Shown: one piece after another, positions 34,035-42,978 of the stretch | Layout: every line of letters begins with the position of its first letter | Position numbering within the stretch: position 1 is the stretch's first letter | Assembly (NCBI RefSeq): GCF_030816195.1 | Contig: NZ_JAUSXS010000001.1 | Span: 2,441,501-2,505,500 of the forward strand | Length of the DNA stretch: 64,000 nt | Reading direction: 5' to 3' | DNA from: Pseudomonas sp. W4I3 | Lineage (GTDB): Bacteria; Pseudomonadota; Gammaproteobacteria; Pseudomonadales; Pseudomonadaceae | Program-made: the position numbers and the translations under genes | Notes under the pieces: generated by a model | Told to the model about the DNA's origin: nothing | The model's database searches: none | The model's input: only the letters and a program-made list of their open reading frames with translations

Positions 34035-35212
34035 TTTCTGGCTCGCAGCCGGCCTGCTGCTGTTGATTGCCCTGAGTTTTCTGTTGATCCCCGTACTGCG
34101 CGGCCGTCGTGCCCAGCGTGAAGAGGATCGCACCGCGCTGAACGTGGCGCTGTATCAAGAGCGTGTCGCCGAACTGCAAGTGCAGCAGGAAGAAGGCGTG
34201 TTGAATGCCGCGCAACTGGACACCGGTCGCGCCGAAGCGGCGCGTGAATTGCTGGCCGATACCGAAGGCGTGGCAAAGCCTCGCGAGTCACGCCTGGGCA
34301 AACCGCTGCCGTTACTCGCGGCGGTGCTGGTGCCGGTGCTGGGGCTCGGTTTGTACCTGCATTTTGGCGCCAGCGACAAAGTCGAGCTGGCCCGTGAGTT
34401 CTCCCAACCACCGGTGTCCATGGCCGACATGACCCAGCGCCTGGAGCGCGCCGCCGCCGCGCAAACCGGATTCGGCCGAAGGCCTGTACTTCCTGGGCCG
34501 CGCCTACATGGCCCAGGACCGTGCGGCCGATGCGGCTAAAGTCTTCGAGCGCACCGTGGCCCTGGCCGGTCGCCAGCCCGAGTTGCTCGGGCAGTGGGCT
34601 CAGGCGCAGTATTTTGCCGACAACAAGCAGTGGTCACCCAAGGTTCAGGCGCTGACCGACGAAGCCTTGAAGCTGGACCCCAAGGAAGTCACCAGCCTTG
34701 GCCTGCTGGGGATCGCCGCCTTTGAAGGCCAGCGCTATCAGGAGGCGATCGATTACTGGAACCGTCTGCTGGCGCAACTGCCTCCCGAAGACAATTCGCG
34801 CATCGCGCTGCAAGGCGGCATCGATCGCGCGGCGGAAAAGCTCAGGGAGAGCGGCGGAACTGTCGCGCAAAACGCTGTGCTGAAAGTACGCGTGGACCTG
34901 TCCGCCGAGGTGAAAGCCAAGGCCCTGCCAGGCGACAGTGTGTTCATCTTTGCCCGCGCCGTCAGCGGCCCGCCTGCGCCGCTCGCGGCCAAGCGCGTCA
35001 CCGTCGCCGAGCTGCCCATCACTGTGGAGTTGGGCGATGCCGACGCGATGATGCCGCAGTTGAAACTGTCCAACTTCCCTGAAGTCCAACTGGTTGCGCG
35101 CATATCCCGGGCGGGTCTTCCAACCGCCGGTGAGTGGATCGGCCGCAGCCAACCCCTGGCCAGCAGCACCACTGCGCTGCAGCAACTGACTGTCGACAGT
35201 CCGGACAAGTAA
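34027..35212 (+). pseudogene. ccmI: CcmI with a +1 frameshift (broken or sequencing error)
   Basis: CcmI is the two-helix, TPR-bearing chaperone that presents apocytochromes to the heme lyase. Reading from [12 protein letters not shown] (34027) gives two membrane helices (about 3-22 and 98-117) and then runs off frame at AAAAQTGF and stops at 34539. The other frame from about 34466 gives [17 protein letters not shown] and continues with TPR repeats to 35212. Removing one A from AAA at 34463-34465 restores Q-P-D-S and one 394-residue frame. So the gene carries a single-base insertion here. The rest looks unaltered, which fits a very recent mutation or an error. Confidence 0.88.
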
Positions 35213-35227
35213 TTCGAGGAAACGCCC

Positions 35228-35632
35228 ATGACCGCATTTGCACGTATGACCCTGCTCAGCCTGATCGTGGGCTTGAGTGCCTGTGCGGTCCATCGGCCAC
35301 CGCCAGCACCTACCGGCCCGACCATTCCACCGTCCGGCCCGTCGACCCAGCCGACCCAGCCGACCACCAAGCCTTCCGGCCCGGTCACCCCGGCGCCCAA
35401 ACCACTGCCGACGAAATCGCCGACCTTCGCCCCACCGCCCGGCGCCGCCAGCCACTGGGACGGCAAGATGCAGGTCTACGTGCTCGACGACCAGCCCGAC
35501 ACCTTCTACCGCCAGCGCACCTACTACCGTTGGAGCAATGGCTGGAGCCGCTCCATCAGCCCGAACGGGCCATGGGAAGAGACCAACGTGCAAGGCGTGC
35601 CGCCGGGGTTGAGCAAGCAGTACGCGCAATGA
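35228..35632 (+). CDS. Proline-rich putative lipoprotein
   Basis: A 134-residue protein: lipobox-like LSAC at residues 16-19, a Pro/Thr/Ser-rich linker (about 23-72), then a small C-terminal domain rich in Tyr and Trp (QVYVLDDQPDTFYRQRTYYRW). Function unknown. It follows ccmI by 15 bases and ends at a strong terminator, so it is probably the last gene of the ccm transcript. Confidence 0.75.
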   Translation: MTAFARMTLLSLIVGLSACAVHRPPPAPTGPTIPPSGPSTQPTQPTTKPSGPVTPAPKPLPTKSPTFAPPPGAASHWDGKMQVYVLDDQPDTFYRQRTYYRWSNGWSRSISPNGPWEETNVQGVPPGLSKQYAQ

Positions 35633-35662
35633 AAAAAGGCGACCTTCGGGTCGCCTTTTTCA
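35632..35662 (+). terminator. Terminator at the end of the ccm transcript
   Basis: AAAAAGGCGACC/GGTCGCCTTTTT with a TTCG tetraloop follows directly on the stop codon of the lipoprotein gene. Confidence 0.9.
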
Positions 35663-35690
35663 TACCCGTGCGTCCAAACACTGAAGATCA

Positions 35691-35782
35691 AATGAGGGAG
35701 GGGGCTTGCTCCCGATGGCAATATGTCAGCTAGAAATTGTTCGAATGAAACACCGCCATCGGGAGCAAGCCCCCTCCCACAT
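35691..35782. repeat. REP doublet, GGGAGGGGGCTTGC family, inward type
   Basis: Left arm (decayed) GAGGGAGGGGGCTTGCTCCCGAT and right arm ATCGGGAGCAAGCCCCCTCCCACA surround about 40 bases containing a ATGTCAG element. Same arrangement as 38521-38609, 44315-44403 and 56121-56209. Confidence 0.88.
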
Positions 35783-35895
35783 CAGGCCACGGGGCAGCGC
35801 AGCGATCGAGCGCTTGCCTGACTGACGAGCGCTCGCTGGATATACTCTTGTGTACCAAGCCAACCAGTGCGCAAACAAACAAAGAGGGTGTTGTG

Positions 35896-36462
35896 ATGGC
35901 AGGCAGGTTGATTTATCTCATCGGGCCGTCGGGTTCGGGCAAGGACAGCCTGCTGGACGCCGCGCGCCCACGGTTGGCCGAGCGCGGTTGCCGCATTGTG
36001 CGCCGGGTCATTACCCGCTCTGCGGAATCGGTGGGCGAAGCGGCGGTAGGCGTGAGCCCGGCGCAGTTTGCGGCGATGCAGGCGCAAGGTGCCTTTGCTC
36101 TCAGTTGGCAGGCCAATGGGCTGAGCTATGGCATCCCCACGCAGGTCGATGAGTGGCTGGCGGCGGGGGAGGACGTGCTGGTCAACGGCTCGCGCGCGCA
36201 CCTGGCGCAAACCCGCGAGCGGTACCCGACGCTGCTGGTCCTGTTACTGACGGTTGATCAGCTTGTATTGCGCCAGCGTCTGCTCGCGCGCGGACGGGAG
36301 CCATTGGTGGATATCGAAGAACGCCTGGCACGCAACGTGCGGTTCACCGAGGAATTGATCACCGCCAATGGCGAAGGTTTATTCGTGCTGGACAATTCAG
36401 GCCCGCTGGAACACACGGTCGAGCGTTTGCTGTGCTGCCTGGACCAGGCGCGCCTGGTCTGA
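35896..36462 (+). CDS. phnN: Ribose 1,5-bisphosphate phosphokinase PhnN
   Basis: A 188-residue guanylate-kinase-fold enzyme with Walker A GPSGSGKDS and the conserved RRVITRSAE block. PhnN makes PRPP from ribose 1,5-bisphosphate in phosphonate use. No other phn gene lies in the window, so it stands apart from the C-P lyase operon. Start MAGRLIYL preceded by AGAGGG. Confidence 0.88.
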   Translation: MAGRLIYLIGPSGSGKDSLLDAARPRLAERGCRIVRRVITRSAESVGEAAVGVSPAQFAAMQAQGAFALSWQANGLSYGIPTQVDEWLAAGEDVLVNGSRAHLAQTRERYPTLLVLLLTVDQLVLRQRLLARGREPLVDIEERLARNVRFTEELITANGEGLFVLDNSGPLEHTVERLLCCLDQARLV

Positions 36463-36565
36463 GCCCGAGCGACTCCGACACGTTGCACGCCGCACCGCCA
36501 GGCGCGCCTGCATTTTTGTGCACATCCGGTAAAACAACCGTCAGTCAGCCCCGCCCATTTTGTGC

Positions 36566-36594
36566 TTGAGTAAAGGTAACTCTAGGGTTATTTT
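36566..36594 (+). promoter_or_regulatory. hicAB promoter with overlapping palindrome
   Basis: TTGAGT-N17-TATTTT is a plausible sigma70 promoter 28 bases before hicA. The near-palindrome TAACTCTAGGGTTA (36577-36590, 12 of 14 symmetric) fills the spacer, the usual place for a toxin-antitoxin operator. Confidence 0.5.
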
Positions 36595-36621
36595 TATTCG
36601 GTCCGAGCCAAGGAGGCAGGG

Positions 36622-36810
36622 GTGCAAAGCAGGCTATTGATCAAGGAGTTGCAAGAGGCGGGTTGGGTGCTGGATCGGGTCACTGGCAGTCATCATATTT
36701 TTACCCATCGCTATAACCCGTACACGATCCCGGTGCCTCATCCGAAGAAGGATCTTCCTCTGGGCACCGTCAGAAGCATCAGGAAACGCGCCGGGCTGTT
36801 TCAGTTTTAA
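36622..36810 (+). CDS. hicA: HicA-family mRNA interferase toxin
   Basis: A 62-residue double-stranded-RNA-binding-fold toxin. The catalytic His lies in TGSHHIF (H24), followed by IPVPHPKKDLPLGTVRSIRKRAG, the normal HicA pattern. It cleaves mRNA to stop translation. GTG start after AGGAGG. The antitoxin gene follows after 11 bases. Confidence 0.93.
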   Translation: MQSRLLIKELQEAGWVLDRVTGSHHIFTHRYNPYTIPVPHPKKDLPLGTVRSIRKRAGLFQF

Positions 36811-36821
36811 GGAGAGCATTC

Positions 36822-37226
36822 ATGCAATACCCAATCTGTATCGAATGGGGCGATGACTTTACCGCCACCGGTATCCAGATCCCCGATATTCCAGGCGCGG
36901 TCACCGCCGGGGACAGTTTTGAAGAGGCGTACAACGCTGCCGTGGAGATTGCGCACATCCTCTTGCAGGAAATCGCCGGGGAGGGGGGGCAGATTCCAAT
37001 GCCAACGTCGGTGGCCAATCATCACACTCACGAAGACTACGCCGGAATGGGCTGGGGCATGCTGGAGTTGGACATCTCGCCCTATCTGGGCAAGACCGAA
37101 AAGGTCAATGTGACGTTGCCCGGTTATGTCATCCAGCGTATCGACCGTTATGTGCGCGAGCACAATGTGAAAAGCCGCTCGTCATTTCTGGCCGATGCGG
37201 CTTTGGAGAAGTTGGTGCGTTCCTAA
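36822..37226 (+). CDS. hicB: HicB-family antitoxin
   Basis: A 134-residue antitoxin: N-terminal RNase-H-like HicB fold (FTATGIQIPDIPGAVTAGDS) that binds HicA, and a C-terminal ribbon-helix-helix DNA-binding segment (KVNVTLPGYVIQRIDRYVRE) that should bind the operon promoter. Its stop overlaps the convergent MFS gene end by four bases. Confidence 0.92.
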   Translation: MQYPICIEWGDDFTATGIQIPDIPGAVTAGDSFEEAYNAAVEIAHILLQEIAGEGGQIPMPTSVANHHTHEDYAGMGWGMLELDISPYLGKTEKVNVTLPGYVIQRIDRYVREHNVKSRSSFLADAALEKLVRS

Positions 37227-38419
37227 GCGGTGGCGACCGCTGCCTGGCGCGACGCACTGAGGAAGCGTAACAGCGCCACCAGCGGGAACGCACTGCCCAC
37301 CAGCATCACGCCCAGCCAGCCGCCGTGTTCATACACGCTGCTGGCAATCGCCGAGCCGAAGGCGCCGCCGATGAAGATGCTGGTCATGTAGAGCGCGTTC
37401 AGGCGGCTGCGGCTGTGGGCGTCGAGGGCGTAGACGGCACGCTGGCCCAGCACCATGTTCATCTGCACGCAGAAGTCCAGCACCACGCCGGTCACCGCCA
37501 GGCCGATCACGCTGTACAGCGGGTGCACGAAGGCGGGCAGGAAGCTCAACGCCGCCAACAGCATCGCCAACAGTGAGGCGCGGTGGGTGTGGCCGGCATC
37601 GGCCAGGCGCCCGGCGATGGGCGCAGCGATGGCGCCCAGGGCGCCGACCAGGGCGAACAGCGCGATTTCGCTCTGGGTCAGGCCGTGATTACGTGCCAGC
37701 TCCAGTGGGGCTGCGGTCCAGAACAGGCTGAACGTGGCAAACATGCAACCCTGGTAGAACGCGCGTTGACGCAGAACCGGCTGGCGACGCAACAGCGTGC
37801 CCAGCGAGCCCAGCAATTGGCCGTAGCTGGCGCTGTGGTCGGGCTGGCGCTTGGGAATGGTCAGCATCAATACCACACTGATAAACACCATCAACGCCGC
37901 TGCGGCCATGAACATTGCACGCCAGCCAAAGTGGTCCGCCACCACGCTGGAAATCGGCCGTGCCAGCAGGATGCCCAGCAACAAGCCGCCCATGATGCTG
38001 CCGACCACTCGACCACGGGATTCGGCCGGGGCCAGGTGTGCGGCCAACGGGATCAGGATCTGCACCGACACCGAACTGAAGCCGATCAGCAGCGACACCA
38101 GCAGGAACAGATTGGGCTGCTCGGTGAACGCTGCGCCCAACAGGCTGGCAATGGCCACCAGGGTGGTGAAGATCATCAGCCTGCGGTTTTCCAGCAGGTC
38201 GCCCAGCGGTACCAGGAAGAACAGGCCCAGGGCATAGCCAATCTGCGTCAGCGACACAATCAGGCTGGCCATGGCCGGCGTGAGGCCAATGTCCGGGGCG
38301 ATCAGTTCGATGATCGGCTGCGCGTAATAAATGTTCGCGACGATGGCGCCGCAGCAAAACGCAAACAGCATGACCATGCCTCGGGTCATGGTGCCTGTAG
38401 CCTGGGAGGTAGCGTTCAT
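37223..38419 (-). CDS. MFS transporter
   Basis: A 398-residue, 12-helix major facilitator. The A-motif-like GDLLENRRLMI (between helices 2 and 3) and GRLADAGHTHR are visible. It most resembles sugar/drug efflux members of COG2814; substrate unknown. Start MNATSQATG by position of the first helix; an in-frame codon 48 bases upstream is possible. Confidence 0.85.
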   Translation of the reverse strand: MNATSQATGTMTRGMVMLFAFCCGAIVANIYYAQPIIELIAPDIGLTPAMASLIVSLTQIGYALGLFFLVPLGDLLENRRLMIFTTLVAIASLLGAAFTEQPNLFLLVSLLIGFSSVSVQILIPLAAHLAPAESRGRVVGSIMGGLLLGILLARPISSVVADHFGWRAMFMAAAALMVFISVVLMLTIPKRQPDHSASYGQLLGSLGTLLRRQPVLRQRAFYQGCMFATFSLFWTAAPLELARNHGLTQSEIALFALVGALGAIAAPIAGRLADAGHTHRASLLAMLLAALSFLPAFVHPLYSVIGLAVTGVVLDFCVQMNMVLGQRAVYALDAHSRSRLNALYMTSIFIGGAFGSAIASSVYEHGGWLGVMLVGSAFPLVALLRFLSASRQAAVATA

Positions 38420-38520
38420 GGTGTTCTCATAAAAGCGAAGGAAGATGGCGTGAGAGGGTAAAGACAAGGCTCGATGCTGGGTAGGCCGCTTGTGGTGATA
38501 ATGGACATGCCGCGAAATAA

Positions 38521-38609
38521 TGTGGGAGGGGGCTTGCTCCCGATAGCGGTGTATCAGTCAATGCCTGTGCTGCTGACCCACCGCTATCGGGAGCAAGCCC
38601 CCTCCCACA
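38521..38609. repeat. REP doublet, GGGAGGGGGCTTGC family, inward type
   Basis: TGTGGGAGGGGGCTTGCTCC and its inverse flank a 41-base loop that itself is a weak inverted repeat (AGCGGTGTATCAG to CTGACCCACCGCT). It ends 15 bases from the sulfate-binding protein stop. Confidence 0.92.
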
Positions 38610-38624
38610 GTATTGAGGAAACGC

Positions 38625-39629
38625 TTACTGGCCGGAGTAGATCTGGTCGAACACCCCACCATCGTTGAAGTGGGTTTTCTGCACGGTGCGCCAATCGCCA
38701 AAGGTCTTCTCCACCGACAGGAAGTCGACTTTCGGGAAACGGTCGGTGTATTTGGCCAGTACCTTCGGATCACGCGGGCGCAGGTAGTTGTTGGCGGCGA
38801 TTTCCTGACCTTCCGGCGACCACAGGTACTTCATGTAGTCTTCAGCGGCCACGCGGGTGCCTTTCTTCTCGACCACTTTGTCCACCACCGACACCGGCGG
38901 TTCGGCTTCGGCGGAAACGCTTGGGTAGATCACCTCAAACTGATCACGACCGAATTCACGGGCGATCATTTCCGCTTCGTTTTCAAAGGTCACCAGCACG
39001 TCGCCGATCTGGTTGGTCATGAAGGTGGTGGTGGCGGCGCGGCCACCGGTGTCGAGTACCGGCGCTTGTTTGAACAATTTGCCTACAAAGGTCTTGGCTT
39101 TTTCTTCATCGCCGCCGTTCTTCAGTACGTAGCCCCAGGCCGACAGGTAGGTGTAGCGGCCGTTACCCGAGGTCTTCGGGTTGGGCACGATGACCTGTAC
39201 GCCATCCTTGAGCAGGTCCGGCCAGTCTTTCAGAGCCTTCGGGTTGCCCTTGCGCACGATAAACACGGTAGCCGAGGTGAACGGTGCGCTGTTGTTCGGC
39301 AGGCGCGTGACCCAGTTGTCCGGCACCAGCTTGCCGTTGTCGGCCAGGGCGTTAATATCGGTGGCCATGTTCATGGTGATCACGTCCGCGGGCAGGCCGT
39401 CGATCACCGAGCGCGCCTGTTTGCTGGAGCCGCCGAAGGACATCTGCAGGGTCAGCTTGTCATTCGGGTGCTCGGCGTCCCAATGTTTCTGGAAGGCGGC
39501 GTTGTAGTCTTTGTAGAAATCACGCATCACGTCGTAGGAGACGTTGAGCAGAGTGACCGGTGCAGCCTGGACGGCGCCGGCCAGGGCCAGGCCGGCGGCC
39601 AGGAGAGAGGCGCTGAGGATGTTTTTCAC
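38625..39629 (-). CDS. sbp: Sulfate ABC transporter binding protein
   Basis: A 334-residue periplasmic protein with a 22-residue signal peptide ending AVQA. Conserved marks: LLNVSYDVMRDFYKDYN, SFGGSSKQARSVIDGLPADV, and PNPKTSGNGRYTYLSAWGY. It binds sulfate or thiosulfate for the CysTWA transporter, whose genes are not in the window. Confidence 0.93.
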   Translation of the reverse strand: MKNILSASLLAAGLALAGAVQAAPVTLLNVSYDVMRDFYKDYNAAFQKHWDAEHPNDKLTLQMSFGGSSKQARSVIDGLPADVITMNMATDINALADNGKLVPDNWVTRLPNNSAPFTSATVFIVRKGNPKALKDWPDLLKDGVQVIVPNPKTSGNGRYTYLSAWGYVLKNGGDEEKAKTFVGKLFKQAPVLDTGGRAATTTFMTNQIGDVLVTFENEAEMIAREFGRDQFEVIYPSVSAEAEPPVSVVDKVVEKKGTRVAAEDYMKYLWSPEGQEIAANNYLRPRDPKVLAKYTDRFPKVDFLSVEKTFGDWRTVQKTHFNDGGVFDQIYSGQ

Positions 39630-39725
39630 TGCTCATTCCTTGTTGTTCGAGAGAAGGGGGGAGGCACAATGCCAGCGACTATAGCCGGGGCCGCATAGTC
39701 GCTTAAAGATTAAAAAGAACTTTGC

Positions 39726-40550
39726 TTATTCCACTTTCTTAAACAGGTTGCTGCCACAGCGCGAGCAGAATGCTGCATTGGGCTCGTGGCTGTTTTTCTG
39801 GCATACCGGGCAGTCGGTCTGCAGTTGTTCACCGCGCATGGCGCTCGCCAGTTCTGCGGTGAATATCCCGGTGGGCACGGCAATGATCGAGTAACCGGTG
39901 ATCATCACCAGCGATGAAATCACCTGGCCCAGGGGAGTCTTGGGCACGATGTCGCCAAAACCCACGGTAGTGAGCGTCACGATCGCCCAATAGATGCCCT
40001 TGGGAATGCTGGTAAATCCGTGTTCCGGGCCTTCGATCACGTACATCAGGGTACCGAACACCGTCACCAGGGTGCACACGCTCACCAGGAACACCACGAT
40101 CTTCTGCTTGCTGCCGCGCAGCGCCGCCATCAGGTAGTTGGCCTGCTTGAGGTACGGGCTGAGTTTGAGCACGCGAAAGATCCGCAGCATGCGGATGATG
40201 CGGATGATCAGCAGGTACTGCGCGTCGCTGTAATACAGCGCGAGGATGCCGGGGACGATGGCGAGCAGATCCACCAGGCCGTAAAAGCTGAAGGCATAGC
40301 GCAATGGCTTGGGCGAGCAGTAAAGCCGCAGGCCGTACTCGATCAGGAAGATGACGGTAAAGCCCCACTCGATATACGCCAGCACGTTGGCGTAGTTCTG
40401 GTGGATCTGGTCGATGCTGTCGAGCATCACGATGACCAGGCTGGCGAGGATGATCAGCAACAGGATGCCGTCAAAGCGGCGCCCGGCGACGGTGTCGCTT
40501 TGAAAAACCATGACGTAGAGCCGCTGGCGCCAGTCGTTGTTGCTGTCCAT
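39726..40550 (-). CDS. Kv-type potassium channel with C-terminal zinc ribbon
   Basis: A 274-residue six-helix voltage-gated-like channel. Selectivity filter TVGFGD (195-200); S4 bears arginines every third residue (R117, R120, R123, R126). After S6 a 40-residue tail ends with two CxxC pairs (CPVCQ and CSRCG), a probable zinc ribbon. Ion selectivity for K+ follows from the filter. No operon partner is clear; it lies 32 bases upstream, on the same strand side, of the urea transporter stop. Confidence 0.9.
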   Translation of the reverse strand: MDSNNDWRQRLYVMVFQSDTVAGRRFDGILLLIILASLVIVMLDSIDQIHQNYANVLAYIEWGFTVIFLIEYGLRLYCSPKPLRYAFSFYGLVDLLAIVPGILALYYSDAQYLLIIRIIRMLRIFRVLKLSPYLKQANYLMAALRGSKQKIVVFLVSVCTLVTVFGTLMYVIEGPEHGFTSIPKGIYWAIVTLTTVGFGDIVPKTPLGQVISSLVMITGYSIIAVPTGIFTAELASAMRGEQLQTDCPVCQKNSHEPNAAFCSRCGSNLFKKVE

Positions 40551-40581
40551 AAGTGCTGCCCGAGATGAATATCGGCAAAGC

Positions 40582-41457
40582 CTAGGGGGATTCGAACGGC
40601 CTGTCCATGCGCGGTGTGCGCAGCATTCGCTGGCTGGCGCGCACCAGCCAGCAGGCGAGAATGAACGGCGCGGTCAGCGCCGGCAAATGCAGCGCGGCGA
40701 AGCCCGGCGTGAGCAGGATGGCCAGCACGATGCCAATCAGCGGCAACCAGGGGCGGCGGCGAGACTGGCTCAGCGCCAGGGCGGCCAGCGCGGGGTTGTA
40801 ACTGTGCAGGCCGAGCAGGGCACCGCTGGTTTCGCCCAGCAGCACGGCGACCAGTATGCCGGCGATGGCGCCGGTCAGTGCCCACATGGCGGCGCGACGG
40901 TCAGCCAGCAGCAGGCCGAACGCAATCAAGGCTCCGGCCAGGGGCTGGTCCAGCAACATGACTTGCGCCAGCCCGGTGAATGGGGCGCCGAGCAGCGCCA
41001 GCGTATCGGGCTCGCTCAAGGCGAGGGTGCCTGGCGCCATGTTGCCCAGCAGCAACCAGCCCAGGCCGACAAAGGGCGCAGTGTAGGCGGGCAAATTCTC
41101 GGGGCGCGAGGCATGCTTGAACCACTGGCGCACCAGCATTGCGCTCAGGCCGCCACACGCCAGGATCAGCGGCGGTACCAGCGCCGACCAGGCAAAGTGC
41201 TGGCTGATCAACAGGCCCAGCAGCACGCCGTTGTAGCTATATAAGCCGGCCTGCCGCTCAGGCTTGGGGTAACCCCGGCGCTGGGCCGTGAGCAACCCCG
41301 CGACGCCGCCCAGCAAGGCGCCGCCGAGCAACGCCGGGGCGCCGATCAGGATCGCCAGCAGGCACAGCAGGCCGCACAGCGGGTGGCGCTGCAGGAAAAT
41401 CTGGCTGAAGCCATTGAGCAGGGCTTCGGCCCAGTCGGGGCAGGTGGGGTTGTGCAT
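40582..41457 (-). CDS. Urea transporter family protein
   Basis: A 291-residue UT-family channel with about ten hydrophobic segments. The internally duplicated motif with the conserved LxxxPF/PAYTAPFVGLG is seen at about residues 120-135, and NGFSQIFLQRHPLCGLL is a typical N-terminal block. Passive urea entry is inferred. Start preceded by GGGAG. No urease genes are in the window. It is followed by the channel gene on the same strand. Confidence 0.85.
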   Translation of the reverse strand: MHNPTCPDWAEALLNGFSQIFLQRHPLCGLLCLLAILIGAPALLGGALLGGVAGLLTAQRRGYPKPERQAGLYSYNGVLLGLLISQHFAWSALVPPLILACGGLSAMLVRQWFKHASRPENLPAYTAPFVGLGWLLLGNMAPGTLALSEPDTLALLGAPFTGLAQVMLLDQPLAGALIAFGLLLADRRAAMWALTGAIAGILVAVLLGETSGALLGLHSYNPALAALALSQSRRRPWLPLIGIVLAILLTPGFAALHLPALTAPFILACWLVRASQRMLRTPRMDRPFESP

Positions 41458-41467
41458 GGCAGCTCCC

Positions 41468-41567
41468 TGTAGGAGCGAGCTTGCTCGCGAAAAACCCAAG
41501 GGCGCCGCGTGCATTCAGGATGCCCGCGTCATCGTTGACGTTTTTCGCGAGCAAGCTCGCTCCTACA
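41468..41567. repeat. REP doublet, GGAGCGAGC family (copy 3)
   Basis: TGTAGGAGCGAGCTTGCTCGCGAAAAA and its inverse flank about 45 bases. The right end overlaps the last bases of pyk and supplies its TAG stop codon. Confidence 0.92.
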
Positions 41568-42978
41568 GTAGGGTTTCGATACGCAGCGAATTGGTAGACC
41601 CCAACTGCCCGAACGGCACCCCCGCGGTAATCACCAAGGTATCCCCGCGTTGCGCCATGCCTTGCGCCTGGGCGATCTCCAGCGCGGTGGAACACACCTC
41701 ATCCACCTGGCGCAACCGATCGTTGACCACCGAGTGCACCCCCCACGCCACGCTCAAGCGCCTTGCCGTGGACAGGTTCGGTGTGAGGTTGAGGATCGGC
41801 GCCACCGGCCGCTCCCTGGCCGCGCGCAGGCTGGAAGCGCCCGACTCGCTGTAGTTCACCAGCACCGCCACCGGCAGGATGCTGCTGATACGCCGGATCG
41901 CACAGCTGATGGCGTCCGACACCGTGGCATCCGCCCTCGGCCGGCTGACGTCCAACTGAGCCTGGTAATCCGGGCCGTTTTCCACCTGGCGGATAATCTT
42001 GCTCATCATCTGCACGGCTTCCAGCGGGTAGTCGCCCGATGCGGTTTCCGCCGACAGCATCACCGCGTCCGCGCCTTCGGCCACCGCATTGGCCACGTCG
42101 GTGACTTCGGCGCGGGTCGGTGCCGGGGAGAAACGCATGGATTCGAGCATCTGTGTCGCCACCACCACCGGTTTACCCAGCTGGCGGCAGGTTTTGATGA
42201 TGTCCTTCTGGATTTGCGGCACGCTTTCGGCCGGCACTTCCACGCCCAGGTCGCCGCGGGCGACCATGATCGCATCGCTCAGTTCGGCGATTTCCCGCAG
42301 CCGTTGCACCGCCGAGGGCTTCTCGATCTTGGCCATCAGGAACGCCCGGTCGCCGATCAGCGCGCGGGCTTCGCGGATGTCTTCCGGGCGCTGCACAAAC
42401 GACAGCGCCACCCAGTCCACGCCCAACTCCAGGCCGAACGCCAGGTCGCGACGGTCCTTGGCGGTGAGCGGGCTGAGTTCCAGCAGCGCCTGCGGCACGT
42501 TCACGCCTTTGCGATCAGATAGTTCGCCGCCATTGAGCACCGTGGTGTCGATGGCGTCGGCGTGTTTGGTGAGCACGCGCAGGCGCAGCTTGCCGTCGTC
42601 CAGCAACAGGTCCATGCCCGGTTGCAGTGCCGCGATGATTTCCGGGTGGGGCAGGTTGACCCGACGTTGATCGCCTGGCGTTTCATCCAGGTCCAGGCGC
42701 AACGCCTGGCCGCGCACCAGTTGCACCTTGCCTTCGGCAAAACGTCCCACCCGCAGCTTGGGCCCTTGGAGGTCCATGAGGATGCCCAGCGGGTAGTTCA
42801 ACTGGCGCTCTACCTGGCGAATCCACTGGTAGCGTTGCGCGTGATCGGCATGGTCGCCGTGGCTGAAGTTCAGCCGGAAGATATTCACCCCGGCTTCCAC
42901 CAGTTCGCGGATGTCATCGATCCCATCGGTGGCCGGGCCCAGGGTGGCGAGGATTTTGACCTTCTTGTCAGGCGTCAT
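41563..42978 (-). CDS. pyk: Pyruvate kinase
   Basis: A 471-residue pyruvate kinase (phosphoenolpyruvate + ADP to pyruvate + ATP). Signatures: KILATLGPATDG, NFSHGDHADH, the active-site IMVARGDLGVEVPAESVPQIQK and MLSAETASGDYPLEAV. Last gene of the gcl-hyi-glxR-ttuD-pyk unit; it starts 11 bases inside ttuD. Matches the place of PA1498 in P. aeruginosa. The stop codon lies in a REP palindrome. Confidence 0.95.
   Translation of the reverse strand: MTPDKKVKILATLGPATDGIDDIRELVEAGVNIFRLNFSHGDHADHAQRYQWIRQVERQLNYPLGILMDLQGPKLRVGRFAEGKVQLVRGQALRLDLDETPGDQRRVNLPHPEIIAALQPGMDLLLDDGKLRLRVLTKHADAIDTTVLNGGELSDRKGVNVPQALLELSPLTAKDRRDLAFGLELGVDWVALSFVQRPEDIREARALIGDRAFLMAKIEKPSAVQRLREIAELSDAIMVARGDLGVEVPAESVPQIQKDIIKTCRQLGKPVVVATQMLESMRFSPAPTRAEVTDVANAVAEGADAVMLSAETASGDYPLEAVQMMSKIIRQVENGPDYQAQLDVSRPRADATVSDAISCAIRRISSILPVAVLVNYSESGASSLRAARERPVAPILNLTPNLSTARRLSVAWGVHSVVNDRLRQVDEVCSTALEIAQAQGMAQRGDTLVITAGVPFGQLGSTNSLRIETLL

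Noticed and set aside
34508..35212. A separate TPR gene starting at 34508
   Set aside because: Upstream codons in this frame continue the CcmI sequence ([14 protein letters not shown]) without a start or ribosome site, so it is the second part of a frameshifted ccmI.
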